DNA from: Luteolibacter pohnpeiensis
GTDB lineage: Bacteria > Verrucomicrobiota > Verrucomicrobiia > Verrucomicrobiales > Akkermansiaceae
Length of the DNA stretch: 64,000 bases
Assembly (NCBI RefSeq): GCF_016595435.1
Contig: NZ_JAENIJ010000009.1
Span: 62,001 to 126,000 of the forward strand
Direction: 5' to 3'
The notes under the pieces are model-generated. The model made no database searches and was not told the origin of the DNA. It saw only the letters and a list, made by a program, of their open reading frames with translations. This document shows, one piece after another, positions 43,447 to 52,937 of the stretch (position 1 is the stretch's first letter; each line of letters begins with the position of its first letter). The translations under genes and the position numbers were made by a program.

Positions 43447-44217
43447 TCACAACGGGTGCCGGGCGTTCCACTCACGATCGTTTTGGGTGAGGCTGCGCTG
43501 AGGTGTCGGCACGATGTCGAGAGCCTTGATGCTGATTCGTTCCGGTTTTGAGATCGCCCAAACTACCGCATCAGCCACATCATCGGCAGAAAGTGGCGTC
43601 ATGCCCTCGAAGACTTTCTCGAACTTGTCATCCTTCCGCCCCACGCGATCAAAATGGAAATTGGTGCGTACAAAGCCTGGCCGCACCGCCAATACCCGTA
43701 TGTCGGTGCCAAGCATTTCATTGCGTAACGCATTGGAGAATCCCTCGAGAAATGCCTTCGAGGAATGGTAGCTCACTTCACCCATTCCCTTGATGGGAAC
43801 TTCCAAACCCGTGACGGAGGAAACATTGACGATCGTTCCTTTTCCGTTCGGGATCCACATTGAACGCAGCACCGCGTGGGTCGCATTGACAACACCGAGG
43901 ACGTTCACACCGATGACTTGATGAATGTCATCAATCGGCTGCTCCCAAAATGCATGGGGCGCGCCGAGAGCAATGCCTGCATTGTTGATGAGAACATCGG
44001 GAATCCAGCCGTTTGCACGCAGCTCTTCGACCACGTTGTGCGTTTCTTTCTTATCCGTGATGTCGCAGCGGACTTGTCTCACACCGACGTTTGGTTTTTT
44101 GGATCCGGAACGTGAAAGGCTGACCACATCTGCGCCTGCCTGGACAAGCTGGGTGGCAATTGCCAGACCGATTCCAGACGAACCTCCGGTGATGAGCACT
44201 TTGAGAGTTTTATCCAT
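43447..44217 (-). CDS. Short-chain dehydrogenase/reductase (YdfG-like)
   Basis: The 256-residue protein is a classical SDR: cofactor loop TGGSSGIG (about residues 11-18), NNAG (88-91), catalytic Ser in NVSSVTG and Tyr/Lys in SYHSSK. The C-terminal ADAVVWAISKPERISIKALDIVPT (quoted in part) resembles E. coli YdfG, an NADP-dependent hydroxy-acid dehydrogenase. The substrate cannot be fixed. It is 33 bp from a second SDR gene upstream and probably co-transcribed with it, both divergent from an MmyB-type regulator. Confidence 0.85.
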   Translation of the reverse strand: MDKTLKVLITGGSSGIGLAIATQLVQAGADVVSLSRSGSKKPNVGVRQVRCDITDKKETHNVVEELRANGWIPDVLINNAGIALGAPHAFWEQPIDDIHQVIGVNVLGVVNATHAVLRSMWIPNGKGTIVNVSSVTGLEVPIKGMGEVSYHSSKAFLEGFSNALRNEMLGTDIRVLAVRPGFVRTNFHFDRVGRKDDKFEKVFEGMTPLSADDVADAVVWAISKPERISIKALDIVPTPQRSLTQNDREWNARHPL

Positions 44218-44250
44218 ATTAATTTCGGTTTTTAGGTTGAGGCTCTCAAC

Positions 44251-45102
44251 TCAAGCTTCGTCGTTCGGAAAATCCGCTCCGATTGATATTTCCTCCCACG
44301 CTTTAAAATCCCTGCGCAGGCTATCCAGTTTTTCGTGGGCCAATTGAACCGCGTCGTTTCCCAGCAACAGATGCAACGGGGAATCCTCAACCTCAACCGC
44401 ACGAATGATTGCATCGGCGGCGCGAGCCGGATCGCCTGGTTGATTCCCGCTCGCCTGCCTCATCGTCCGGCGAAACTCCCCGACGGTTTCGGCGTAATCT
44501 TCAATTTCAATCGGACTTTCCTTTGCGGAGCGACCCGCCCAATCGGTGCGAAAACCACTGGGTTCTACCAGGGTCACTCGGATGCCAAGGGGCGCGACCT
44601 CCTTGGCCAAACCTTCGGACAAGCCCTCGACGGCGAATTTACTAGCATTGTAGTAAACGACACTCGGAAAAGTGGTCAGCCCGCCAATCGAGGAAATATT
44701 GACGATGTGGCCGGACCGCCGGGCACGCATGCCGGGCAGCACCGCATGGATCATTGCTGCGAGACCAAAGAAATTGATCTCAAACATGCGGCGGATTTCA
44801 GGTTCCTCGCTTTCCTCGACTCCGGCAAAATAGCCGATGCCCGCATTGTTGACGAGAACGTCAATTCCGCCGAAATGCTTTTCAGTTTTACGAACTGCTT
44901 CCGCGATTTGTTCGGAAAGGGTGACATCCAAGGTGAGCACCAGCGCGCGATCTTCATACCCTTGAGCGAGCGACTCGATTTGCTTTGGATCGCGAGCGGT
45001 GATAGCAACCTGATGACCTTCCGCTAAAACGGCCTTTGCCAATTCTCGTCCGAATCCCGTCGAGCAGCCAGTGATCAACCATGTTTTGTTTTTTGGTGAC
45101 AT
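44251..45102 (-). CDS. Short-chain dehydrogenase/reductase, oxidoreductase of unknown substrate
   Basis: The 283-residue SDR has cofactor loop TGCSTGFG (about 11-18), NNAGIGYFAGVEE (about 87-99), Ser in NISSIGG and the catalytic Tyr/Lys in YYNASK. The C-terminal extension (NQPGDPARAADAIIRAVE) is typical of a subgroup controlled by divergent MmyB-like regulators. The divergent start of that regulator is 55 bp away, suggesting local control. Together with the downstream SDR it may detoxify or metabolise a carbonyl compound; that is inference. Confidence 0.87.
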   Translation of the reverse strand: MSPKNKTWLITGCSTGFGRELAKAVLAEGHQVAITARDPKQIESLAQGYEDRALVLTLDVTLSEQIAEAVRKTEKHFGGIDVLVNNAGIGYFAGVEESEEPEIRRMFEINFFGLAAMIHAVLPGMRARRSGHIVNISSIGGLTTFPSVVYYNASKFAVEGLSEGLAKEVAPLGIRVTLVEPSGFRTDWAGRSAKESPIEIEDYAETVGEFRRTMRQASGNQPGDPARAADAIIRAVEVEDSPLHLLLGNDAVQLAHEKLDSLRRDFKAWEEISIGADFPNDEA

Positions 45103-45157
45103 GAACCCAGCTTAAGAAGCCCCAATCGCGGAACAATATGACGCATTATCCTAGGAT

Positions 45158-46060
45158 ATGAACTACCACCCTCAAGAACCAGTCGAGTCGATCAGCAGTG
45201 AACCGCATCGCGCCGAACTCGCCGAGTTTCTCCGCACGAGGCGGCAACGAGCCAACCCAGCCGATTTTGGATTCCAAATCGGAGCTCGCCGCCGGACCCC
45301 GGGATTGCGGCGGGAGGAGGTGGCCCAGCTCTCGTTTGTCAGTTTGGCGTGGTATACGTTTCTGGAGCAGGGAAGACCGGTTAGAGCCTCCGCAGATGTA
45401 CTCGACCGGCTTTGCCGTGGACTCCGGCTTGATCGCGCAGAGCGTGAACATCTTTACCTCCTTGCACGGGGACACCCGCCCAACGATGTGAATGAGAATT
45501 CTTGGTCGGTTGACCCACAGCTGCAGCAAATATTGGATGCGATCTCGTTCCCCGCCTACGCGTCGCTCAACGATTGGACCATTGTTGCTGCAAACCGCGT
45601 CGCCAGGCTGGTTTTCTTTGATCAGTCAGTCGATCCAGACGGCCCGCTCAACACCCTCAAGCTCGTCTTTGCGGATCCTGTGCACCGCCGAATCATCGTA
45701 AATTGGGAGCAGCAGGCAAAAGATACGCTAGCCCTTTTCCGTGCAAGCACCGCCCAAAACATCGGCGAGGATTGGCACCGCAAACTGGTTGAAGAAGTCT
45801 CGGAAGTTAACGAGGAATTCCGAACCTGGTGGCCACAGCACGAGATTCGGGCTTCTCACGGCGGCCCAAAGGAATTCGATCACCCCACCGTCGGCAGAAT
45901 GACGTTCGAGCCCAAAACGCTGCGCTACGAAGGCGACATTCCCGTGCGGATCATCATCAAGATTCCGAGCTGCGAGAAAACCGCTACAAAGCTGGATCAA
46001 CTGCTTTCAGATCAAGCAGCTGATAACCGTTCCGCTCAATCCAAAATCAGTGGCACCTAA
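45158..46060 (+). CDS. XRE-type regulator with MmyB-like ligand-binding domain
   Basis: The 300-residue protein has an N-terminal helix-turn-helix (RRTPGLRREEVAQLSFVSLAWYTFLEQGR, cited in part as PGLRREEVAQL, about residues 46-80), then the MmyB-type ligand-binding domain, with signatures ASLNDWTIVAANRVARLVF, NWEQQAKDTLALFRAS and a C-terminal HPTVGRMTFEPKTLRYE. MmyB-like regulators bind fatty-acid-like or other small ligands and usually control a divergent SDR. That arrangement is present here, with two SDR genes on the other strand. Confidence 0.88.
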   Translation: MNYHPQEPVESISSEPHRAELAEFLRTRRQRANPADFGFQIGARRRTPGLRREEVAQLSFVSLAWYTFLEQGRPVRASADVLDRLCRGLRLDRAEREHLYLLARGHPPNDVNENSWSVDPQLQQILDAISFPAYASLNDWTIVAANRVARLVFFDQSVDPDGPLNTLKLVFADPVHRRIIVNWEQQAKDTLALFRASTAQNIGEDWHRKLVEEVSEVNEEFRTWWPQHEIRASHGGPKEFDHPTVGRMTFEPKTLRYEGDIPVRIIIKIPSCEKTATKLDQLLSDQAADNRSAQSKISGT

Positions 46061-46114
46061 AGTCCTTAGAGGTGAATCAAGCCAGAATGGATCCCTGAAG
46101 AACCGCCAACTTAC

Positions 46115-47533
46115 CTATTCAGGAAAAACAATCTTCTCCACGCCTGTGGGACCGTCGTTGCCGAAATTGTCGCCAATGTCTTTGCTTGTGACGTAGAGCA
46201 TCAAGCTGATCAGGGCCAGCGCGCAACCTGTCTGGATGATTTCAAGGGGTTTCGCTTGGACCGGACGCCCGCAAATTTTTTCCAGTATGGCCAGGGTGAT
46301 GTGGCCGCCGTCGAGGACGGGCAGGGGCAGCATGTTGAGAATGGCGAGGTTCACGTTGAACAACACCATGAAGGAAAGAATGCGCCGCCAGCCTTCATCG
46401 GTTTGCAGCAGGTGGTATTGAAGTGTCGCGATGCCGACCGGTCCGCTGAGATGCTGGACACCGATGCTGGATTTCCTTGAAGCCACGCTGGTGATGGTGG
46501 TCCACATCATTTTTACCGTGTCGGAGATCTGTGAAATCGGGCTGGGGTGAACGATGTCGAAGTTTACATCAGGAATTTCAGAGAAAAGGATCCCCAGCAT
46601 TGGCCCCTTACCCTTTGGCTCCACAGGCACTTGTGGGGTAGCGGTCAACTGAACCTCCGCTTTATCGCGAAGCACCACAAATTCCATCGGATGGGCACCG
46701 ATTTCGTTGATATAAGCGATCGCTGGCTGGCTTGATTTGAATTCGCGTCCGTTGATCGTGAGAAGCTTGTCGCCTGATTTGAATCCTGCTTTTTCACCCG
46801 GACTTCCGGGAGTGATCGACGCGACTTCGATGTGGTCAGCTTCCGGGCCAATGCCGACTTGCCGCAAACCAGCGCGTTGAAACCACTTGGTTGGTTCTGT
46901 CTCGAATCGGGAGGTAATTTTAAGTGGCTCCGGGTTTCCATCGCGCAAAACCGTGAACACGATTTCGTTACCTTCGCTCAGAACGATGTTTTCCTGAATG
47001 CTGTTGAGCGTTCCTTGGAATCCATCCACCGGAGTTCCGTTGATCGCGATGATTTTATCGCCCAGCTTGATCCCCGCTCGGGCGGCAGGACCTTTTTCCT
47101 CGAGCCGCCCAACAATCTGGCTCGGAACGACGTCCTTTGGCTTGCCGACTCCCCAGACGACACAAGCAGCCACAAAAGCCAGCATGATGGAAAACAATGG
47201 CCCAGCAAAGGCGACGATGATTTTATCCAGCGGGGAAATCGGTGGTAGCGGTTTCTCGCTGAGGTTGCCGCCCTCGATCGACTCCATCGGAGCCATCTGT
47301 GGCAAGGCAACAAAGCCACCCGCAGGAATCCAGCCGAGACCGTACTGAACGCCGTTGATGGTTTTTTTCCAGATCGGCTTACCGAACCAGATTTGAAAGC
47401 GGTCGATTTGAAGCCCCCTCCAACGTCCGGCGAGGAAATGGCCGAGTTCGTGAACGAAAATGATGATGTTGAAAAGCATCAGAACGACGCCAATCAACAG
47501 GATGGTGTAGAGAATGGATGTGAGAACGGCCAT
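46115..47533 (-). CDS. rseP: Site-2 intramembrane protease RseP with two PDZ domains
   Basis: RseP cleaves membrane-embedded anti-sigma factors and signal peptide remnants. The zinc motif HELGH is at residues 28-32 in the first membrane segment, and the third ligand lies in LPLPVLDGGH near residue 415. Two PDZ domains lie between them (about 130-210 and 220-300), with GDKIIAINGTPVDG and GDKLLTINGREF. At 472 residues it is normal for a two-PDZ type. No dxr, cdsA or bam genes flank it, unlike in proteobacteria. It lies downstream of the nfeD/floA genes on the same strand. Confidence 0.93.
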   Translation of the reverse strand: MAVLTSILYTILLIGVVLMLFNIIIFVHELGHFLAGRWRGLQIDRFQIWFGKPIWKKTINGVQYGLGWIPAGGFVALPQMAPMESIEGGNLSEKPLPPISPLDKIIVAFAGPLFSIMLAFVAACVVWGVGKPKDVVPSQIVGRLEEKGPAARAGIKLGDKIIAINGTPVDGFQGTLNSIQENIVLSEGNEIVFTVLRDGNPEPLKITSRFETEPTKWFQRAGLRQVGIGPEADHIEVASITPGSPGEKAGFKSGDKLLTINGREFKSSQPAIAYINEIGAHPMEFVVLRDKAEVQLTATPQVPVEPKGKGPMLGILFSEIPDVNFDIVHPSPISQISDTVKMMWTTITSVASRKSSIGVQHLSGPVGIATLQYHLLQTDEGWRRILSFMVLFNVNLAILNMLPLPVLDGGHITLAILEKICGRPVQAKPLEIIQTGCALALISLMLYVTSKDIGDNFGNDGPTGVEKIVFPE

Positions 47534-47618
47534 GAGCGGATGAGCGGCTAGCTCCGGAATCTAGCGATACAAGACTACCGGGCAAGTTCATTAAAAACGT
47601 CGGAATTCGGGGTGATGA

Positions 47619-48161
47619 TTAACGCAGTCCAACGGGTGGGTCCAAAATTTCACGCATGATGATGGCGCGGCGTAGCTCGCTCTTGTTGCGCAGCCGTGAA
47701 CGCACGGAGTCTTTCGCTGAAACCGTTGATGTAACCGCAACGGTTTTGGTTGTCCTGGCCATTGGCAAGCTGACAGGTTTTGACTTACGAATTTCCCGAA
47801 GCTTTGCCTGGAGCTGCTGCTGGCGCTCCAATTCCGTCCTATCCACTCCCATCTTGGAAGGTAATGGGGGTGGCTCCGGCATGCGCGTTTTCCCGCGAAC
47901 CACGGTTTTGTTAGATGTCTTCAACGGTGGTGGAACATAGGGCAGCGGAGGTGGAGTGTCGGGAACCTCGTTTGCTGGCGGGAAACGATATTCGTACTCA
48001 GCGGACTCGCCTGCAGCTTCGCGCTCGCGACGGTTGATTTCTTCGATCTCCTCGTTTGCTTCCTGACTCTCTTTCAGTTCACGGTACTTGTTGAAAAGAA
48101 AGATCGTGCCACCGCCGATCAAGATCAGCAGCTGTGGGTGATCGAAGATAAAATCAAACAT
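47619..48161 (-). CDS. Small membrane-anchored proline-rich protein
   Basis: The 180-residue protein has one N-terminal membrane segment (about residues 9-24), a charged helix (SQEANEEIEEINRREREA), a proline-rich linker (PDTPPPLPYVPPPL and MPEPPPLPSK) and a basic C-terminus. I do not recognise the family. It begins 11 bp after floA ends and is the last gene of that group, so a role with the flotillin/NfeD membrane machinery is possible but not shown. Confidence 0.65.
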   Translation of the reverse strand: MFDFIFDHPQLLILIGGGTIFLFNKYRELKESQEANEEIEEINRREREAAGESAEYEYRFPPANEVPDTPPPLPYVPPPLKTSNKTVVRGKTRMPEPPPLPSKMGVDRTELERQQQLQAKLREIRKSKPVSLPMARTTKTVAVTSTVSAKDSVRSRLRNKSELRRAIIMREILDPPVGLR

Positions 48162-48172
48162 CAGCGTGAGGT

Positions 48173-49177
48173 TCAGTTCGATTGATCCGGCTTGGCGATG
48201 CTTTCGCGCATTTGCGTATCCGACTTCACGTTTTGCATGCGGTAATAGTCCATTACCCCCAGATTTCCGCTGCGGAATGCTTCTGCGAGAGCAAGTGGAA
48301 CTTGAGCTTCGGCTTCAACGACCTTGGCTTTCATCTCTGCGACGCGGGCAACCATTTCCTGTTCGAGGGCGACAGCGGCAGCGCGGCGGATTTCCGCTTC
48401 AGCTTGGGCCATGTTCTTGTTGGCCTCAGCCTGTGCTTCCTGGAGCTGGGCGCCGACGTTTTCGCCGACATCGACGTCCGCAATGTCGATCGAGAGGATT
48501 TCGAAGGCGGTCCCAACGTCCAAACCGCGATGAAGCACGACTTTTGAAATCGAATCCGGAGATTCAAGAACGACTTTGTAGGTTTCGGCTGAGCCAATGG
48601 TGGTGACGATGCCCTCGCCGACGCGGGCGATGATCGTTTCTTCCTTCGCACCGCCGACAAAGCGGTCGAGGTTGGTGCGGACTGTCACGCGGGCGCGGAC
48701 TTTCACTTGGATGCCGTCTTTGGAAACCCCGTCGATGGTGCTGCGGCCACTGGCTGGATTCGGGCAATCGATGACCTTCGGGTCAACGGAAGTGCGAACC
48801 GCTTCGACCACGCTTTTGCCGGAACCCTTGGTCGCGAGATCGATGGCGCAGGCGCGATTCCAATCGAGCGTGATGCCAGCCTTTTGCGCTGCGATCAGAG
48901 CCTGAATCGTTGGCAACACGTTACCGCCAGCGAGGAAATGCGCTTCAATGTCATCGATCGGGATATCGATGCCGGCTTTTTTCGCGGTGATGCGTGCATT
49001 GACCACCGGGCCGTACGGAACCTGACGCAAGCGCATGGCGATGAGATCGGTGAATCCGACGTAGGCACCCGCCAACCATGCGCGCAACCAAACGCTGAAG
49101 AACGAAATGATAATCCCGATCAGCAGGAGGGCGAGGATTCCAAGAACGACTAAAACGACGACAACAAAACCAGTCAT
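48173..49177 (-). CDS. floA: Flotillin-like scaffold protein FloA
   Basis: FloA forms membrane microdomains that organise membrane proteins and affect fluidity. The 334-residue protein has a membrane-hairpin N-terminus (about residues 5-35), then the SPFH-type domain with the family strings [21 protein letters not shown] (in part), [18 protein letters not shown] and [20 protein letters not shown]. The end is a long charged coiled coil rich in Ala, Glu and Gln. Length matches B. subtilis FloA (331). Its start overlaps the short nfeD gene by 4 bp, the conserved partnership. Confidence 0.95.
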   Translation of the reverse strand: MTGFVVVVLVVLGILALLLIGIIISFFSVWLRAWLAGAYVGFTDLIAMRLRQVPYGPVVNARITAKKAGIDIPIDDIEAHFLAGGNVLPTIQALIAAQKAGITLDWNRACAIDLATKGSGKSVVEAVRTSVDPKVIDCPNPASGRSTIDGVSKDGIQVKVRARVTVRTNLDRFVGGAKEETIIARVGEGIVTTIGSAETYKVVLESPDSISKVVLHRGLDVGTAFEILSIDIADVDVGENVGAQLQEAQAEANKNMAQAEAEIRRAAAVALEQEMVARVAEMKAKVVEAEAQVPLALAEAFRSGNLGVMDYYRMQNVKSDTQMRESIAKPDQSN

Positions 49178-49653
49178 GAGAGGATACTTTGTTTTTTAAC
49201 GATCAGGCGGAAATTATCGGCGTCGATCACTTCGAGAGCCGATCCAACGGGGGCCTGTCCCGATTGGCAGAATGCTTCGTAGCGCTGGCCGTCAATGCGG
49301 ACATAGCCACTGGGAGAAAGGAGTGTTAGAGCTTCGGCGGTTTTACCGATCAACTCGCGGGCTTCCGTGCCGAACGCAGCGCTGACACCGCGGACTTCAC
49401 TCGAAAGGAATGCGCGGCGGCCAATCTTGGTTTTCGGCAAAACCCGGAACTCCAAGTAGAACGTGATCCCGGCTAACAGAATGGCCGTGAAGATTGCCAC
49501 CAAACCGCCGAGTGCGCCAAAGGTCGAGAAAGCGACACCGCAACCGATCAGCATCAGCAGAGCTCCAATCGCTCCTAAAATGCCACCCGGAATGATCACT
49601 TCGACCACCAAAGCAACAATTCCTAACAAAAACAGGATTGAGACCATCATCAT
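49174..49653 (-). CDS. Short NfeD-family membrane protein
   Basis: The 159-residue protein has three or four N-terminal membrane segments (about residues 1-70), then a small OB-fold-like C-terminal domain with [23 protein letters not shown] (quoted in part). This matches the NfeD C-terminal domain, which interacts with flotillin-type proteins. Its start and stop each overlap the neighbouring gene by 4 bp, so it is in the middle of a coupled NfeD-NfeD-FloA cassette. Confidence 0.9.
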   Translation of the reverse strand: MMMVSILFLLGIVALVVEVIIPGGILGAIGALLMLIGCGVAFSTFGALGGLVAIFTAILLAGITFYLEFRVLPKTKIGRRAFLSSEVRGVSAAFGTEARELIGKTAEALTLLSPSGYVRIDGQRYEAFCQSGQAPVGSALEVIDADNFRLIVKKQSILS

Positions 49654-51065
49654 GACATCACCTCCACTACCAGGCTGAACTCGCCTTGTTTCTTAATGAT
49701 CACCGGAGTGCCGACATCGGCATAACCAAAAGCGAGTTTTGCTTCATATCGCTGGCCTTCGACTTCCACCTGACCACTCGGAAAAAGAGAAGTCACCGCC
49801 ACACCAGCTTTGCCGACAAGAGGATGCTCAACATCGACCGGGTGGATGTAATGCACCGGTTCGCCCTTCACGGCCGCCTGCAAAACCATCCCGCCCCATG
49901 GTCCTTGATGCGGCAGAAACTTCAGCATCAACAGGAAAATCACCACGGCAAGAAGCACGCCGGTAGCGACGTTGATCAGCGGCCAGAGGAACGTTTCCGG
50001 TGCAAGCGCGATCAGTTGTTGCGGCCAGATGTCGGTCATCGACCAGATCAACGAACCAAGCATCAAGGCCACACCGAGTATCGCACAGACTGCGGTCCCC
50101 GGCAGGAAAAACAGTTCCACCAGCAAAAGGATCACCCCGATGGCAAAGAACAGGGCAGGTTCATGACCCGAAAGACCGGCGTTAAATTGAGCGAAGAAAA
50201 ACACGCCGATCAGAACCGAACCTGAGATTCCAAAAATGCCGAAACCAGGGGTTTTGAACTCGATGAACAGCAGCAAGAGACCCAGCCCTAACAACACCGG
50301 GGTGATCTTTTGTAAAAAGCTCGCGAGTTCTTTAGACCAGGTGATTTCCAGTTGCGTCGAGGTCCAGTTCCCGTGTCCGAATTTCTGATCGAGCAGTTCG
50401 GCCAAATTGTTGGAAATCCCGGCACCTAACAACGTTTCCGGAGGATTTCCGTAGGTTTTCATCGCCTCCGTAGCTGTTAGAGAAAGCAGGCTGCCCTTCT
50501 CCTTGATGACCTCGTCATCGATTTTGAGCTCCTTGTCTTTGTCGATCATCGCCGCCAGCACCTCGCCGCGATAGCCTCGACCTTCGGTAACCGCGCGAAC
50601 TTTTGCATTGATGAAGCTAACGACCTTCAGCCGCATGGTTTCCCCCAAATCCTGGCCACCGGATAGTACGGGAGCAGCTGCGCCGATCACGGCGTCAGGC
50701 GCGAAATGAATTTCATCGGTTCCTGCGCAAATCAACGCGCCAGCCGAGCCGGCTTCGTTATCAACGTAGGAAATTGTCAGGCCCGGATATTTATCCAAAG
50801 CTTTGAGAATTTCAAAAGTGACATCACCTGCACCGCCGGGTGTGTTGATATCCAGAACGACGGTTTTGATTCCTTGATCGATTGCATCCTTCAGTCCGCT
50901 GCGGACGATGTAGAGCGTCGGCCAGTTGATTTCTCCATGGACGGGAATCACCATCACTTTGGCTTTTCCCGATTCGGTATGAGGCACGGTAGTTGGTTCT
51001 GCCCGTCCTGGGAGGGCGAGAAGCGAGAAAATCAGAGCTAGCAGAAATGTGAAATGGGCTTTCAC
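49650..51065 (-). CDS. Long NfeD: ClpP-class membrane serine protease with OB-fold end
   Basis: The start is placed at GTG 51065, giving the signal peptide VKAHFTFLLALIFSLLALPGRA; an upstream ATG at 51182 lies inside the glycosidase gene. The roughly 471-residue protein has a ClpP-type (1510-N-like) protease domain (about residues 35-230; DINTPGGAG, and NEAGSAGALICAG with the candidate nucleophilic Ser). Four or five membrane helices follow, then an NfeD OB-fold (VTSLFPSGQVEVEGQRYEA). Members cleave a hydrophobic region of stomatin-like partners. It is first in the cassette with the short NfeD and FloA. Confidence 0.88.
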   Translation of the reverse strand: MKAHFTFLLALIFSLLALPGRAEPTTVPHTESGKAKVMVIPVHGEINWPTLYIVRSGLKDAIDQGIKTVVLDINTPGGAGDVTFEILKALDKYPGLTISYVDNEAGSAGALICAGTDEIHFAPDAVIGAAAPVLSGGQDLGETMRLKVVSFINAKVRAVTEGRGYRGEVLAAMIDKDKELKIDDEVIKEKGSLLSLTATEAMKTYGNPPETLLGAGISNNLAELLDQKFGHGNWTSTQLEITWSKELASFLQKITPVLLGLGLLLLFIEFKTPGFGIFGISGSVLIGVFFFAQFNAGLSGHEPALFFAIGVILLLVELFFLPGTAVCAILGVALMLGSLIWSMTDIWPQQLIALAPETFLWPLINVATGVLLAVVIFLLMLKFLPHQGPWGGMVLQAAVKGEPVHYIHPVDVEHPLVGKAGVAVTSLFPSGQVEVEGQRYEAKLAFGYADVGTPVIIKKQGEFSLVVEVMS

Positions 51066-51150
51066 CGGACACAAGCTGACGCATTCAGGCAGCACCCGCA
51101 AGTTTTCACGCACCGATTGGAAACAGCGCTGGATTTTGGACCGCCTAAAC

Positions 51151-52194
51151 TCAGTGAGTTCCTTCAGAAACCGGCGCAACATGCTTCAACAATGGCGCCA
51201 TCTGAGCACGATCCTGCCCATCTTTGGCGGGGCGAAGCAGCATGAAATAATCATCGCCCCACCAAGGTCCCGCAGCCCACCAGGTCCAGCCTAGCCAGAC
51301 GTCGGCGTGATCATCGAGAAACCCGAGCTGGTCATCAATGGCGGCTAATGAAACGGGATCGTTTGCACCGCCAAACTCACCGAGAAAGCCCTTTTTTCCG
51401 TGCTCATGGAGCCATTTCGTGACGCCTTTCAATTTTTCGGAGCCAATGGTGGCACTTACGGGCTTTGGCGAGGAACCTGAGAAGTTCGAATCGAGATATT
51501 GATGGATCTCGAACGCGAAATGATCCGCAGGATCGACGATTTCCAGCATCACTTTGGCGTTCGGCGTGCCATACCAGTCGGAATTCCAGCTATGACCGCC
51601 GGAAAAACCATTGCCGCAGACCAGAATCAGATTTTTCGCGCCGGTTTTTCGTATCGCCTGGATTCCGGCATTGGCGGCGTCTCGCCATTGCTCGGTGGGT
51701 AAGCCATGCGGCTCGTTCATGAGGCCGAAAAAGACATGCGGGTCGTTGCCAAATTCGGTTGCCAATCGCTGCCATAAATCGGCAAACGCCGTGAACGGAA
51801 CTTCGGTGGAACCGATGAAGCTTCCGCGATATTTGGCGTAATTATGGACGTCCAAAATCGCGTAACCACCTTTTGCGGTGATTCCCTCGATCAGAGACCG
51901 CAGCCGTTTGATTTCCGCAGGATCAAGATCTTTCTCAAGCTCTGGTTGCAGCCGTTCCCAGAGAAAAGGAACACGCAGGGTGTTCATCCCTTTCTCGAGG
52001 AAATAGGAGGCATCTTTGAGACTCGGATAAATGTAATCCTTGCCGTAAATACCGGGGCGTTTGCTGCCAAATTCGGCACCGGAAAGGGAAACCCCGGTGT
52101 AAGGAAGCGGCGGTGCTCCCAAGGCAGGGAGGATAGCCGCCAGCCAAACAAGAAATCCGAAGGATCGGCTTATTTTTTTTGTTCGAACAGCCAT
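51151..52194 (-). CDS. Secreted GH5-type glycoside hydrolase (endoglucanase-like)
   Basis: The 347-residue protein has a signal peptide (about residues 1-26) and then a (beta/alpha)8 barrel. The acid/base Glu is in LMNEPH (Glu161) and the nucleophile in GFLGEFGG (Glu273). Other family landmarks are NTLRVPFLWERL, AILDVHNYAKY and FEIHQYLDSNFSG. It probably hydrolyses beta-1,4-glucan or a related polysaccharide outside the cytoplasm. The 5' end overlaps the upstream esterase gene by 25 bp, so it is expressed in the same operon. Confidence 0.9.
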   Translation of the reverse strand: MAVRTKKISRSFGFLVWLAAILPALGAPPLPYTGVSLSGAEFGSKRPGIYGKDYIYPSLKDASYFLEKGMNTLRVPFLWERLQPELEKDLDPAEIKRLRSLIEGITAKGGYAILDVHNYAKYRGSFIGSTEVPFTAFADLWQRLATEFGNDPHVFFGLMNEPHGLPTEQWRDAANAGIQAIRKTGAKNLILVCGNGFSGGHSWNSDWYGTPNAKVMLEIVDPADHFAFEIHQYLDSNFSGSSPKPVSATIGSEKLKGVTKWLHEHGKKGFLGEFGGANDPVSLAAIDDQLGFLDDHADVWLGWTWWAAGPWWGDDYFMLLRPAKDGQDRAQMAPLLKHVAPVSEGTH

Positions 52195-52937
52195 TTGGTG
52201 ACTTCCGGATTATCGTAAGTCTGAGTCCAGGAATCGTGCCCAACCCCGGGATAGTAAGTGACTTTTGGTTTTCCGCCTGCCTTTTCAAGCGCAGCAACCA
52301 TTTGACGTGTGAGATCGACGCTTACCGTAGGATCCGCTTCGCCATGGAAGGTCCAAATCGGGACATTCTTGAATTTTTTTGCGATATCTGGGTTGCCGCC
52401 ACCACAAATTGGAACTGCTGCAGCGATGTGCTTTCCTTCGCGACCCAAGAGTCCCCAAGTGCCGAATCCACCCATGGAAATGCCTGTGACGTAGATCCTG
52501 TCTGGATCCACCGGGTACTGCTTCTCGAATTTTTCGACCAATGCCCAAGCGGCATCCAGTCGTTTGTAGAGTCCGTCTTCCTCGGCAAGTTTCTTTGTCT
52601 CAGAGTTGTAGGGTGCCCAATATCCTTGTTTCGGGCATTGAGGAGCGATCAAATAGCATGGCTCGTTGATTTTCGCAGCTTCACGAAGAATCGCCATCAC
52701 GCCGTGTTTGAGCTGAGCCTGGTTATCGTCGCCTTTTTCGCCCGCACCGTGGAGAAACAGAACCAATGGATACAATTTGCCGGGAGCGAGTGATTCTGGC
52801 TCATGCCAGCGATAAGGCACCGTGGCATCATTCGGTGCTTTCCAGACTTCCGCTTTCAATTCCTCTGCTTTGACCTGTGAAATCATGGTGGTGATCAGAA
52901 GTAAACCTATCGTGCGCATCCCATGAGGTTGAGCCAT
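52170..52937 (-). CDS. Secreted alpha/beta-hydrolase, esterase-like
   Basis: The roughly 255-residue protein has an N-terminal signal peptide (MRTIGLLLITTMISQVKAEE starts at its second Met) and a prolyl-oligopeptidase/PHB-depolymerase-type alpha/beta-hydrolase fold. The oxyanion region is FLHGAGEKGDD, the nucleophile Ser is in GISMGGFG, the Asp in HGEADPTVS and the His in GVGHDSW. Such enzymes remove ester groups from plant polysaccharides, consistent with the coupled GH5 gene. The start overlaps the SDR stop by one base (TGATG), suggesting coupling. Confidence 0.83.
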   Translation of the reverse strand: MAQPHGMRTIGLLLITTMISQVKAEELKAEVWKAPNDATVPYRWHEPESLAPGKLYPLVLFLHGAGEKGDDNQAQLKHGVMAILREAAKINEPCYLIAPQCPKQGYWAPYNSETKKLAEEDGLYKRLDAAWALVEKFEKQYPVDPDRIYVTGISMGGFGTWGLLGREGKHIAAAVPICGGGNPDIAKKFKNVPIWTFHGEADPTVSVDLTRQMVAALEKAGGKPKVTYYPGVGHDSWTQTYDNPEVTKWLFEQKK

